The notes below the pieces were generated by a model. It did no database searches, had not been told where the DNA came from, and was given only the letters and a program-made list of their open reading frames with translations. A stretch of DNA of 13,685 bases, from contig DASTOB010000042.1 in assembly GCA_035720425.1 (NCBI GenBank), forward strand, positions 1 to 13,685, read 5' to 3'. The stretch's first letter is position 1. Every line of letters begins with the position of its first letter. This DNA is from DASTOB01 sp035720425. Lineage in GTDB: Bacteria > Chloroflexota > Limnocylindria > Limnocylindrales > CSP1-4. Position numbers and translations under genes: made by a program. Of this stretch, positions 1-6,298 are shown in pieces.

Positions 1-129
1 GGGCTCATGGCGTGGCTCCTTCGCGAGTCGGAGTTCGTGCCGGCCGGATCGGCCGTCGTGCTCGTCGCGTCGACCGCGGCCGCCGGATCCGGGCCCAACC
101 TCCTCGAGGTCCACCGAGTTCCGGGATAG
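1..129 (+). CDS. pyk: 3' end of probable pyruvate kinase (partial)
   Basis: An open frame enters from the left edge and stops at TAG 127-129, giving 42 residues. The end has the layout of the pyruvate kinase C-terminal domain: a helix-like stretch (MAWLLRESEFV), then PAGSAVVLVAS, then the closing strand SGPNLLEVHRV. Pyruvate kinases typically end with a hydrophobic strand, a Gly-rich turn and TNxLxVHxV. If right, it catalyses the last ATP-forming step of glycolysis (phosphoenolpyruvate to pyruvate) in the cytoplasm. The catalytic barrel lies outside the window, so the call rests on the tail alone. The lipoprotein gene starts 13 bp after the stop, so the two may share a transcript. Confidence 0.5.
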   Translation, partial: GLMAWLLRESEFVPAGSAVVLVASTAAAGSGPNLLEVHRVPG

Positions 130-132
130 GAT

Positions 133-136
133 GGAG
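133..136 (+). promoter_or_regulatory. Shine-Dalgarno deciding the lipoprotein start
   Basis: GGAG, within AGGATGGAG, lies 6 nt before ATG 143. The earlier in-frame ATG at 131 has only an AGG directly touching it, which is too close to act as a ribosome binding site. This favours the start at 143. Confidence 0.5.
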
Positions 137-142
137 CCGACC

Positions 143-685
143 ATGCCGCACAACCCCCGCCGCCTCGCCGCTCTCGCCCTCCTCGTGATCGTGTCGCTCG
201 CGGCGCTCGGCGGCTGTGCCGGCGCCGTCGACACGAGCCCGAAGGGCGTCGTCGACCAGGCACTCCGGCACGTCGAGAACAAGGACACGAGAGCGTTGAC
301 CGCCCTGGCGTGCGAGGCCCGGAAGGGTGACATCGCCGAGCAGTTCGACCTGACCGGCGGACTCGGCGGCGCCCTCCCGATCGACATCGACACGGACGCA
401 TTGCTCGACACGATCGAGATCGATGCCTCGAAGGTCGTCGTGACGGAGAAGAGCGTCGACGGGGATGCGGCCGTCGTGTCCCTCGCCGGCTCGATCGGCA
501 TGACCGTCGACGAGGACGCGTTCAAGGAGGTCATGCGCGACTTCGCGGAATCCCAGGGGATCGAGGTCGACGAGGCGCAGCTCAACACGATGCTCCTCAT
601 GCTCGGCTCGTTCACGGAGGCAATCCCGCTCAACCTCGACGTGGCCCTTGTCCGCGAAGAAGGCGCCTGGAAGATCTGCGGGTAG
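143..685 (+). CDS. Small lipoprotein, DUF4878/NTF2-like
   Basis: The 180-residue product begins with a lipoprotein signal: MPHNPRR, a hydrophobic core (residues 8-22) and a lipobox L22-G-G-C25, so it should be lipid-anchored on the outer face of the membrane. The mature part opens with a short helix (SPKGVVDQALRHVENKD) followed by an acidic region. It ends with VREEGAWKICG, the closing strand typical of DUF4878/NTF2-like small lipoproteins, where a Trp-Lys pair precedes a final Cys. I infer that family from layout alone; its function is generally unknown. ATG 143 is preferred over ATG 131 because of the Shine-Dalgarno spacing. It follows the pyruvate-kinase-like gene by 13 bp and may be co-transcribed with it. 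Confidence 0.75.
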   Translation: MPHNPRRLAALALLVIVSLAALGGCAGAVDTSPKGVVDQALRHVENKDTRALTALACEARKGDIAEQFDLTGGLGGALPIDIDTDALLDTIEIDASKVVVTEKSVDGDAAVVSLAGSIGMTVDEDAFKEVMRDFAESQGIEVDEAQLNTMLLMLGSFTEAIPLNLDVALVREEGAWKICG

Positions 686-702
686 GCCTGGCCTCGGCGG
701 TA

Positions 703-726
703 AGCGGCCGATGAGCGGCTGATAAG
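703..726 (+). repeat. 11-bp tandem repeat upstream of the XRE gene
   Basis: AGCGGCCGATG (703-713) is followed directly by AGCGGCTGATA (714-724) and then AG. The two copies differ at two positions. They lie 34 to 57 bp before the XRE-type gene start, so they could be an operator for that regulator, but nothing else supports this. Confidence 0.3.
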
Positions 727-747
727 GGCCAGCTAATCGCCGTCGGG

Positions 748-753
748 CACACT
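748..753 (+). promoter_or_regulatory. Possible -10 element, leaderless XRE gene
   Basis: CACACT sits exactly 6 nt before ATG 760, and no Shine-Dalgarno is visible. It has the A2 and T6 of a TANNNT element but C at position 1. It closely resembles TACACT at the same spacing before uvrA. Confidence 0.35.
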
Positions 754-759
754 CGGCCG

Positions 760-1419
760 ATGGGTACGGCGGAGAAGGCGTATCACCGGGGAACCCGCCG
801 CGGGACGCGGGCGCTCGCCCAGATCGGCGAGGAGTTCCGGGAACGGCGGATGGCCCTGGGACTCAGCCAGCTGGCCGTGGCGTCGGCCGCATCGATCGCG
901 CGCTCGAGATATACGCGCATCGAAGCCGGGCGGATCGAGCACCTGTCGATCGTCGAGGCCGCGCGCATCGCCAGCGTACTGGGGCTCGACCTGTCGGTCC
1001 GGCTGTATCCGGGAGGCCAACCGCTGCGCGATGGGGCCCACGCCGAGCGGCTGGGCCGCCTCGGCCGGCGCGTGCGGGTGCCCCTTCGCTTTCGGACGGA
1101 GGTTGCGCTCCCGGCGCGCCCGGATGCTCCCGATCAGCGGGCATGGGACGCCGAGATTCGTGGCCGGGGCGAACGCACGGCGATCGAGCTCGAGATGCGG
1201 CTGCGCGACGGCCAGGCGGTGGAGCGCAGGATCGGGTTGAAGCTCCGCGATGATCCGCCGGATCACTTCCTCCTGCTCATCCCCGACACGCGCCACAACC
1301 GCCGCGTGCTTGCCGCGTACCCGGGCCTGTTCGCCGACCTGCCCAGGCTTCGACCGCCGGCTGTCTTCGGCGCGCTCGAGACGGGGAACCACCCTCCGAC
1401 GGGCCTCCTGTTCATCTGA
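760..1419 (+). CDS. XRE-family HTH protein with C-terminal nuclease-like domain
   Basis: The 219-residue product has a clear Cro/C1-type helix-turn-helix at about residues 24-84: EFRERRMALGLSQLAVA, then SRYTRIEAGR, then a third helix region ending in GLDLSVRLYP. After a basic linker (88-125) comes a second domain with W129-D130, E143-x-E145, R147, D150, K161 and a D176-T-R-H-N motif. The order of an Asp, an acidic strand pair and a Lys is reminiscent of a restriction-endonuclease-like PD-(D/E)xK core, but this is inference and activity is not shown. The first domain suggests DNA binding; the target is unknown. No Shine-Dalgarno is present, and CACACT 6 nt upstream suggests a leaderless mRNA. 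A 660-bp frame on this strand with good domain content is far more plausible than the overlapping antisense frame. Confidence 0.8.
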   Translation: MGTAEKAYHRGTRRGTRALAQIGEEFRERRMALGLSQLAVASAASIARSRYTRIEAGRIEHLSIVEAARIASVLGLDLSVRLYPGGQPLRDGAHAERLGRLGRRVRVPLRFRTEVALPARPDAPDQRAWDAEIRGRGERTAIELEMRLRDGQAVERRIGLKLRDDPPDHFLLLIPDTRHNRRVLAAYPGLFADLPRLRPPAVFGALETGNHPPTGLLFI

Positions 1420-1433
1420 GCGCGTGCCGGCGC

Positions 1434-1493
1434 GGCGAGCGCACTGGCGAGTGGCGAGCGCACTCTCGAGCGGAGACCCACGCCAGTGCGCTC
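1434..1493. repeat. 13-bp inverted repeat with internal 12-bp direct repeat
   Basis: GAGCGCACTGGCG (1437-1449) is perfectly complementary to CGCCAGTGCGCTC (1481-1493) across a 31-nt spacer. GGCGAGCGCACT occurs twice (1434-1445 and 1453-1464), so the right arm could pair with either copy, giving two alternative hairpins. It starts 15 bp after the XRE-type stop codon. There is no T-run after it, so a classical intrinsic terminator is not supported; a transcript-end hairpin or a repeat-element remnant are alternatives. Confidence 0.6.
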
Positions 1494-1841
1494 CTCCTGG
1501 GCGATCCAATCGGCGATGTGTGCGCCGCCGGAGACCACCTCGACTTGGTTCGGTGGCGGGGCTGGGCCATGACCTCGTTCGACGACCGCTGTGTGCCGCA
1601 GCGAGAACCAACACGACGTGTTTTGCCACAACGAAGGCACGGTTTGCCCTGGAGACCGTCGAATCCGGGCTGTGAGGTCGGAAACCCCGTCGTTTCGGTT
1701 ATGCCGGCGACACCAACCGGCAGACACGGCGCGCGGGGAAGCGAGCGACCACCGGAGGCACGTCACGATGGTTCTCCCAGACGCACCGACTTCGTGCAGC
1801 CGTCCTCGGTCGCGATGACCCGGTGGAACGGCAGCCTGAAC
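1494..1841. other. Non-coding or decayed region before uvrA
   Basis: I see no convincing gene here. Open frames on both strands lack recognisable motifs and have Arg-, Pro- and Ser-rich composition typical of frames read out of phase. It appears somewhat less GC-rich than the neighbouring genes. The only structure seen is the short palindrome at 1610-1622. It may be long upstream DNA or the remains of a lost gene. Confidence 0.4.
1610..1622. repeat. 13-bp palindrome AACACG-A-CGTGTT
   Basis: Two perfect 6-bp half sites surround a single central base. The odd spacing and AT-containing ends are like a repressor operator, but it is 260 bp from the uvrA start and no regulator can be assigned. The T-run at 1621-1624 is too short to call a terminator. 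Confidence 0.3.
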
Positions 1842-1854
1842 GAACGGGTGTTCT
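1841..1854. promoter_or_regulatory. SOS box (LexA site) of uvrA
   Basis: CGAACGGGTGTTCT matches the Gram-positive-type LexA consensus CGAAC-RNRY-GTTYG at all core positions: GAAC (1842-1845), a 4-nt spacer, GTTC (1850-1853). It lies 18 bp upstream of the -10 TACACT, overlapping the place where a -35 element would sit, so a bound repressor would block RNA polymerase. uvrA is a classical SOS gene. That this organism's LexA uses this motif is inferred. Confidence 0.7.
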
Positions 1855-1871
1855 AAACGCCACGAAACGCG

Positions 1872-1877
1872 TACACT
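1872..1877 (+). promoter_or_regulatory. -10 element of uvrA, leaderless
   Basis: TACACT fits TANNNT and ends 6 nt before GTG 1884, so transcription would start at or very near the start codon. No good -35 is seen; the hexamer 17 bp upstream (TGTTCT, 1849-1854) is weak and overlaps the SOS box. Confidence 0.6.
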
Positions 1878-1883
1878 GAGGAC

Positions 1884-4800
1884 GTGCCCCAGGAGCAGCT
1901 CGTCGTCCGCGGTGCCCGCGAACACAACCTGAAGAACGTCACCGTCGCCTTCCCGCGCGACCGCCTCGTCGTGATCACCGGCCTGTCCGGGAGCGGCAAG
2001 AGCAGCCTTGCCTTCGACACGATCTACGCCGAGGGCCAGCGCCGCTACGTCGAGAGCCTGAGTGCGTACGCGCGCCAGTTCCTCGGCCAGATGGAGAAGC
2101 CGGACGTCGACCAAATCGACGGGCTGTCGCCGGCCATCTCGATCGACCAGAAGGGGTCGAGCCGGAACCCGCGTTCCACCGTCGGCACCGTGACCGAGAT
2201 CTACGACCACCTGCGCCTGCTATTCGCCCGGATCGGCGTCCCGCACTGCCCGAACGGCCATCGAATCGAGCGCCAGACCGTCCAGCAGATCGTCGACCAG
2301 GTTCTCGCACTGCCGGAAGGGACGCGGCTCCTCGTCCTCGGGCCGCTCATCAAGGATCGCAAGACGGAGGGCGATCGCGTCCTCGAGGCGGCGGGTAAGC
2401 AGGGCTTCGTCCGCGTCCGCGTCGACGGCGTCCTGTACGACCTGGCCGACGCGCCGCGCACGCTCGACAAGTACAAGCGCCACTCGATCGAGGTCGTCGT
2501 CGACCGGTACGTCGTGCGGCACGCGGAAGCACCGGAGGGGGCGCGTCGGGCGCCGGACGGCCGGCCCATCGACCCGGCCACGGGCGAGGTCATCCCGGAC
2601 CCGGACGCTGCCCGTCTGGCCGACTCGATCGAGACCGCGCTCCGCCTCGGGGAAGGTGTCGTCCTCATTGCGCCGGCCCCCCGAGACGGGGAGGAGCCCG
2701 CCTTCGAGGAGCGCCGCTACAGCGAGAAGTACAGCTGCCCGTACGACGGGTTCACGATCGACGAGCTCGAACCACGCTCGTTCTCGTTCAATTCGCCGCA
2801 CGGCGCCTGCCCCGCCTGCACCGGCCTCGGGACCCGTCTCGAGATCGACCCGGACCTCGTCATCCCGGACCGCTCGAAGAGCCTCGCCCAGGGGGCGCTC
2901 GTGCCTTGGGCGAAGATGCCGACCGACGCGTCGTGGCGCCTCAAGATCCTCGAGGCGATCTGCGCGTCGCACGGTTGGGACTTCCAGGCCCCGGTTCGTG
3001 ACCTCCCGCGCGACGCGGTCGAGTACCTGCTTCGCGCGCGCAAGGACGAGAAGGTCCTCGTGCGGTACCGCCACGAGCGCGGCGAGAACACGTACACCGC
3101 GACCTTCGAGGGCGTCGTCACGAACCTCGAGCGGCGCTATCGCGAGACGGACTCCGAGTACATCAAGACGGAGCTCGAGAAGTACATGGTCAGCCGCCCG
3201 TGTCCAACGTGCGGCGGGAAGCGGCTGCGGCCGGAGATCCTCGCCGTGACGGTGGACGAGCGGAACATCTGGGATGTCTCGACGACGTCGATCACCGACG
3301 CGCTCGCCTGGGCGGGCGGCCTTCCGCGTCGCCTCAGTGAACGCGAGCGGACGATCGCCTACCAGCTGCTCAAGGAGATCACCGCGCGGCTCGGGTTCCT
3401 CGTCGACGTCGGGCTCGATTACCTGACGCTGGACCGGACGTCGGTCACCCTGTCCGGCGGCGAGGCCCAGCGGATCCGACTCGCGACGCAGATCGGGACG
3501 ACGCTCATGGGCGTCCTGTACATACTCGACGAGCCGTCGATCGGGTTGCACCAGCGCGACAACGCGAAGCTCATCGCGACGCTGACGCGCCTGCGCGACC
3601 TCGGCAACACGGTCCTCGTCGTGGAGCACGACGAGGAGACGATTCGGACGGCCGACTGGGTGATCGACATCGGTCCCGGCGCCGGCGAGCACGGCGGGGA
3701 GATCATCGCGAACGGCCCGCTCGAGACGCTTCTCGCGGAACCGCGCTCGATCACCGGGGCGTTCCTGCGCGGCGAGCGATCCGTGCCGCTCCCGGCGACG
3801 CGGCGGCAGGGCAACGGGAAGCGGTTGATCGTGCGCGGCGCGCGCGAGCACAACCTCCGGGGCATCGACGTCGAGGTCCCGCTCGGCACGTTCACCGCCG
3901 TCACCGGGGTGTCCGGGAGCGGCAAGTCGACCCTCGTGACGGAGGTGCTCTACCGCGCGCTCGCGCGCGAGCTGAATGGGTCGCGGGAACCGGTCGGTGC
4001 GCACGACGGGCTCGAGGGCGCGGAGCTCGTCGACAAGATCATCGAGATCGACCAGAGCCCCATTGGACGGACGCCGCGCTCGAATCCGGCGACGTACGTG
4101 GGCCTGTTCACGCCGATCCGCGAGCTGTTCGCCGCGGTGCCGGAGGCGCGTGTCCGCGGCTACTCCCCGGGCCGGTTCTCGTTCAACGTCAAGGGCGGCC
4201 GGTGCGAGCACTGCAAGGGCGACGGGATCCTCAAGATCGAGATGCAGTTCCTCCCGGACGTCTACGTCACGTGCGAGGTGTGCAAGGGCAAGCGCTACAA
4301 CCGCGAGGCGCTCGAGATCCACTACAAGGGCAAATCGATCGCCGACGTGCTCGAGATGACGATCGAGGAGGCGCTCGCATTCTTCTCGGCCGTGCCGAAC
4401 GTCCGAACGAAGCTCCAGACGCTGTACGACGTGGGCTTGGGGTACGTCCACCTGGGCCAGCCGGCGACGACGCTGTCCGGCGGGGAGGCGCAGCGGGTCA
4501 AGCTGTCGACCGAGCTGTCGCGCCGGGCCACTGGCCGAACCCTGTACGTCCTCGACGAGCCGACGACGGGGCTCCACTTCGCCGACGTCGAGAAGCTCCT
4601 CCAGGTCCTGCACCGCCTCGTCGATGCCGGCAACACGGTGCTCGTCATCGAGCACAACCTCGACGTGATCAAGACGGCCGACTGGATCGTCGACCTGGGA
4701 CCCGAGGGCGGAGCGCGCGGCGGCGAGGTCGTCGCGCGCGGGACGCCGGAAGCGGTCGCCGCCGCGCCGGGCTCCGCGACCGGGGAGTATCTCGCCCGCG

Positions 4801-4940
4801 TGCTGCGTGGCGAGCCGCTCGTGCCGCTCAGCCACGTGACCTTTGCGGAGGAGGCGGGGCGGGCCCCGATCGGCGGCAACGGCCGGAAGGCGCCGCGTGC
4901 CATCGCGAGCAGCCGAAAGCGGGCTGCGGCCGCCCGCTGA
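1884..4940 (+). CDS. uvrA: UvrA, excinuclease ABC subunit A
   Basis: This is the DNA-damage sensor ATPase of nucleotide excision repair, which loads UvrB on damaged DNA. At 1018 residues it is slightly longer than the usual 940-960 because of a basic C-terminal tail. It has two ABC modules. Walker A motifs are GLSGSGKS (33-40) and GVSGSGKS (675-682); signature motifs LSGGEAQR lie at 523 and 864, each followed by a LDEP Walker B. The C-terminal zinc module is intact (C774-x2-C777-x19-C797-x2-C800). The first zinc module is odd: C285-x2-D288-x20-C309-x2-C312, with Asp where the second Cys normally lies. The start is GTG 1884, giving MPQEQLVVRGAREHNLKN, the standard N terminus. It has its own promoter with an SOS box and appears monocistronic. 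No strong terminator follows; a 7-bp hairpin spans the stop codon. Confidence 0.98.
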   Translation: MPQEQLVVRGAREHNLKNVTVAFPRDRLVVITGLSGSGKSSLAFDTIYAEGQRRYVESLSAYARQFLGQMEKPDVDQIDGLSPAISIDQKGSSRNPRSTVGTVTEIYDHLRLLFARIGVPHCPNGHRIERQTVQQIVDQVLALPEGTRLLVLGPLIKDRKTEGDRVLEAAGKQGFVRVRVDGVLYDLADAPRTLDKYKRHSIEVVVDRYVVRHAEAPEGARRAPDGRPIDPATGEVIPDPDAARLADSIETALRLGEGVVLIAPAPRDGEEPAFEERRYSEKYSCPYDGFTIDELEPRSFSFNSPHGACPACTGLGTRLEIDPDLVIPDRSKSLAQGALVPWAKMPTDASWRLKILEAICASHGWDFQAPVRDLPRDAVEYLLRARKDEKVLVRYRHERGENTYTATFEGVVTNLERRYRETDSEYIKTELEKYMVSRPCPTCGGKRLRPEILAVTVDERNIWDVSTTSITDALAWAGGLPRRLSERERTIAYQLLKEITARLGFLVDVGLDYLTLDRTSVTLSGGEAQRIRLATQIGTTLMGVLYILDEPSIGLHQRDNAKLIATLTRLRDLGNTVLVVEHDEETIRTADWVIDIGPGAGEHGGEIIANGPLETLLAEPRSITGAFLRGERSVPLPATRRQGNGKRLIVRGAREHNLRGIDVEVPLGTFTAVTGVSGSGKSTLVTEVLYRALARELNGSREPVGAHDGLEGAELVDKIIEIDQSPIGRTPRSNPATYVGLFTPIRELFAAVPEARVRGYSPGRFSFNVKGGRCEHCKGDGILKIEMQFLPDVYVTCEVCKGKRYNREALEIHYKGKSIADVLEMTIEEALAFFSAVPNVRTKLQTLYDVGLGYVHLGQPATTLSGGEAQRVKLSTELSRRATGRTLYVLDEPTTGLHFADVEKLLQVLHRLVDAGNTVLVIEHNLDVIKTADWIVDLGPEGGARGGEVVARGTPEAVAAAPGSATGEYLARVLRGEPLVPLSHVTFAEEAGRAPIGGNGRKAPRAIASSRKRAAAAR
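4918..4938 (+). other. Weak hairpin over the end of uvrA
   Basis: AGCGGGC (4918-4924) pairs with GCCCGCT (4932-4938) around a 7-nt loop, just before the stop codon TGA 4938-4940. It has no T-run, so termination here is doubtful. Confidence 0.25.
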
Positions 4941-5114
4941 TCAAGCCGCGGGCCCCGCCGCGCCGCTCGCTGATCGATGCCGCTCCCGCCGCGACGCCCG
5001 CCGATCGATGCCGCGGCCCGCTGCGACGCCCGCCGATCGCCCAGCGCCCGCGGCCCTCACTGCATCGCACCGCGCCGCGCCCGCCCCATGCCCGCCGCGG
5101 CCCATCTTCGTGTC
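4941..5114. other. Non-coding GC-rich spacer with tandem repeats
   Basis: No gene is supported here. Frames passing through are Arg-, Ala- and Pro-rich without motifs. Apart from the ~32-bp repeats at 4972-5039 I see no structure. Confidence 0.45.
4972..5039. repeat. Tandem repeat of about 32 bp, two copies plus part
   Basis: A 31-nt unit (4972-5002) and a 32-nt unit (5003-5034) both begin GATCGATGCCGC and end GCGACGCCCGCC; a third copy begins at 5035 and fades out. The 17-mer GCGACGCCCGCCGATCG occurs at 4991-5007 and 5023-5039. It is probably a slippage-type expansion in non-coding DNA. Confidence 0.65.
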
Positions 5115-5268
5115 TATTCGTGCCACGACTCGGCCACGCGCCGGATGAGCAACTGGGCCGCGGAATCATGCCGATTTCGGCCGCCCCACGGTCGATCGCA
5201 CGCTCGCGACGCTGAGCCGTGGCCTCGTCGGGACCAGCGACCCGTGCCAGCGAGTCGTGGGACGAATA
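5115..5268. repeat. 154-bp element bounded by 18-bp inverted repeats
   Basis: TATTCGTGCCACGACTCG (5115-5132) and CGAGTCGTGGGACGAATA (5251-5268) are complementary at 17 of 18 positions, with one G-G mismatch (5122/5261) and a 118-nt interior. The outermost bases are TA on both sides, as a TA target duplication would leave after a Tc1/mariner or IS630-type insertion, so a small non-autonomous element is possible. The interior encodes nothing recognisable but holds a further 6-bp hairpin (5186-5191 with 5217-5222), so a structured RNA with a long basal stem is the alternative. No second copy lies in this window. Confidence 0.5.
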
Positions 5269-5315
5269 TCTGCGAAGTAGCCGGCCCGGGAGGTCGACCC
5301 GCCCGAGGGAGTGCC

Positions 5316-5402
5316 GCGCTGCACGCCGCCCGGGTGCGCGCCGCTCGCCGCCCGGTGCGCGCTGCACGCCGCTCGGCTGCGCGCCGCTCGGCTGCGCGCC
5401 GC
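5316..5402. repeat. GC-rich imperfect repeats before the DUF6941-like gene
   Basis: GCGCTGCACGCCGC occurs at 5316-5329 and 5359-5372. CGCCGCTCGGCTGCG is repeated in tandem at 5367-5381 and 5382-5396, with a partial third copy to 5402. The array ends 22 bp before the -10 element of the next gene. It has no coding content that I can recognise. Confidence 0.6.
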
Positions 5403-5423
5403 CCTCGAACCGCGCCACACCGG

Positions 5424-5429
5424 TACGAT
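5424..5429 (+). promoter_or_regulatory. -10 element, leaderless DUF6941-like gene
   Basis: TACGAT fits TANNNT and ends 6 nt before GTG 5436. There is no Shine-Dalgarno. It helps to fix the start at 5436 instead of the much longer upstream extension through the repeats. Confidence 0.55.
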
Positions 5430-5435
5430 GAACAC

Positions 5436-5948
5436 GTGCCCGAGATCGACTACGCGTTCCTCGCCGATGCCGCCCAGACCGTGCCGGGTCAGAAGTTCCA
5501 CATCCTCGGCGGCGGGATCACCCGCATCGCCGGTCGGACGTTCCCGCTCCGGCACCCGCACATCGCGCTCGTCGTCGGCTTGCTCGTGACGGCTCCGGAG
5601 ACCGATCGGCCGCACGACATCCGCTTCGTGCTGCTCGACGCCGATGGTCGCGAGGTCGCCGGCGCCGCCGGAAGCCTGACCGCGCACGGCCAGACCGGCG
5701 GCCGAGACGCGACGCTCACGTTCGCGATCGACCTGTGGAACCTCACCTTCCCGACGCCGGGCGACTACTCGTTCCGGGTCCTCGTCAACGGGTCGGAACG
5801 CAAACGCGTCCCGCTCGAGATCGCCGCGCTCCCAGCCGAGGGGCCCGGGGGCGGCCCAGCAGGTCCGGGCAGCGGTCCGGCCGGCGGGACGTCCGGCGGC
5901 CCGTCCGGTGGCCCGACGAACGGGCCCGAGCGCAGGTTCGATGCCTGA
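5436..5948 (+). CDS. DUF6941-like protein with Gly/Pro-rich tail
   Basis: The 170-residue product starts MPEIDYAFLADAAQTVPGQK and continues with an ILGGG motif, then beta-rich segments (HIALVVGLLV, IRFVLLDADGREV, DYSFRVLVNG). This matches the layout of DUF6941 proteins, which are small, cytoplasmic, beta-sandwich-like and of unknown function, with a conserved DYAFLAD start. There is no signal peptide or membrane segment. After about residue 133 comes a low-complexity tail of Gly, Pro and Ser. GTG 5436 is chosen because the family's N terminus begins there and TACGAT lies 6 nt upstream. Its last bases overlap the next gene by 8 nt (ATGCCTGA), suggesting translational coupling. The family call is from memory of its pattern and is moderately sure. 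Confidence 0.75.
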   Translation: MPEIDYAFLADAAQTVPGQKFHILGGGITRIAGRTFPLRHPHIALVVGLLVTAPETDRPHDIRFVLLDADGREVAGAAGSLTAHGQTGGRDATLTFAIDLWNLTFPTPGDYSFRVLVNGSERKRVPLEIAALPAEGPGGGPAGPGSGPAGGTSGGPSGGPTNGPERRFDA

Positions 5949-6273
5949 CCGTCGCACCGCGACGGGACCGGCTCGGCACGAACGACCGGACATCGACGAC
6001 GCGGCACTCATCGCCGCGCGTCACGCCGACCGGCTGCTCGCGGCAGCGCGCGAAGTCGGCCATGAGCGCTGGGCGGCGTACCTCGCACCCCTCCCGGATC
6101 GGCTGCGCGACGACCCGCTCGACGCACTCCGCCCCAGTGCGCTTCGCGCCCGGGCCGCATTCGGGCCCAAGGATTCGATTCGCGACGCGCTCCCGGCGGA
6201 CCTGACCGAGCCGTTCCTTCTCGCCGTCGATCGGCTGCTCAGGCTGCTGGCGCGTCGGGCGGTCGAGGAGTAG
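5941..6273 (+). CDS. Unknown 110-aa helical protein
   Basis: I do not recognise this protein. It is about 110 residues, Ala-, Arg- and Asp-rich, and appears mostly helical: DDAALIAARHADRLLAAARE, then a Pro/Asp-rich middle (LAPLPDRLRDDPLDAL), then a C-terminal hydrophobic helix with LAVDRLLRLLARRAVEE. It has no signal peptide, Cys residues or known catalytic motif. ATG 5941 overlaps the stop of the DUF6941-like gene by 8 nt, so the pair is probably translated together and may act together. A GTG at 5908 in the same frame would give a deeper overlap and is less likely. The gene converges on the methyltransferase gene with only 25 bp between stop codons and no clear terminator. Confidence 0.6.
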   Translation: MPDRRTATGPARHERPDIDDAALIAARHADRLLAAAREVGHERWAAYLAPLPDRLRDDPLDALRPSALRARAAFGPKDSIRDALPADLTEPFLLAVDRLLRLLARRAVEE

Positions 6274-6298
6274 GCAGACCGGCCGAGAACGGGAGGCG

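Noticed and set aside
733..1629. Antisense frame covering the XRE-type gene
   Set aside because: The sense product has a full helix-turn-helix and a second domain. The antisense product has none and is Arg-rich.
1660..1685. tRNA T-arm-like string GTCGAATCC
   Set aside because: The flanking bases do not form the 5-bp stem, and no matching acceptor or anticodon arms were seen on either strand.
2220..4835. A very long open frame (about 870 codons) antisense to uvrA
   Set aside because: It is read opposite a certain uvrA gene, is Arg-, Asp- and Leu-rich and has no motif. High GC content leaves few stop codons in such frames.
5941..6273. 5941-6273 as toxin or antitoxin with the DUF6941-like gene
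   Set aside because: Small size and gene overlap alone are not enough; neither protein shows a toxin or DNA-binding motif.
6274..6298. Possible two-way terminator between convergent genes
   Set aside because: The 25-bp gap gives only a 5-bp imperfect pairing with no T-run.
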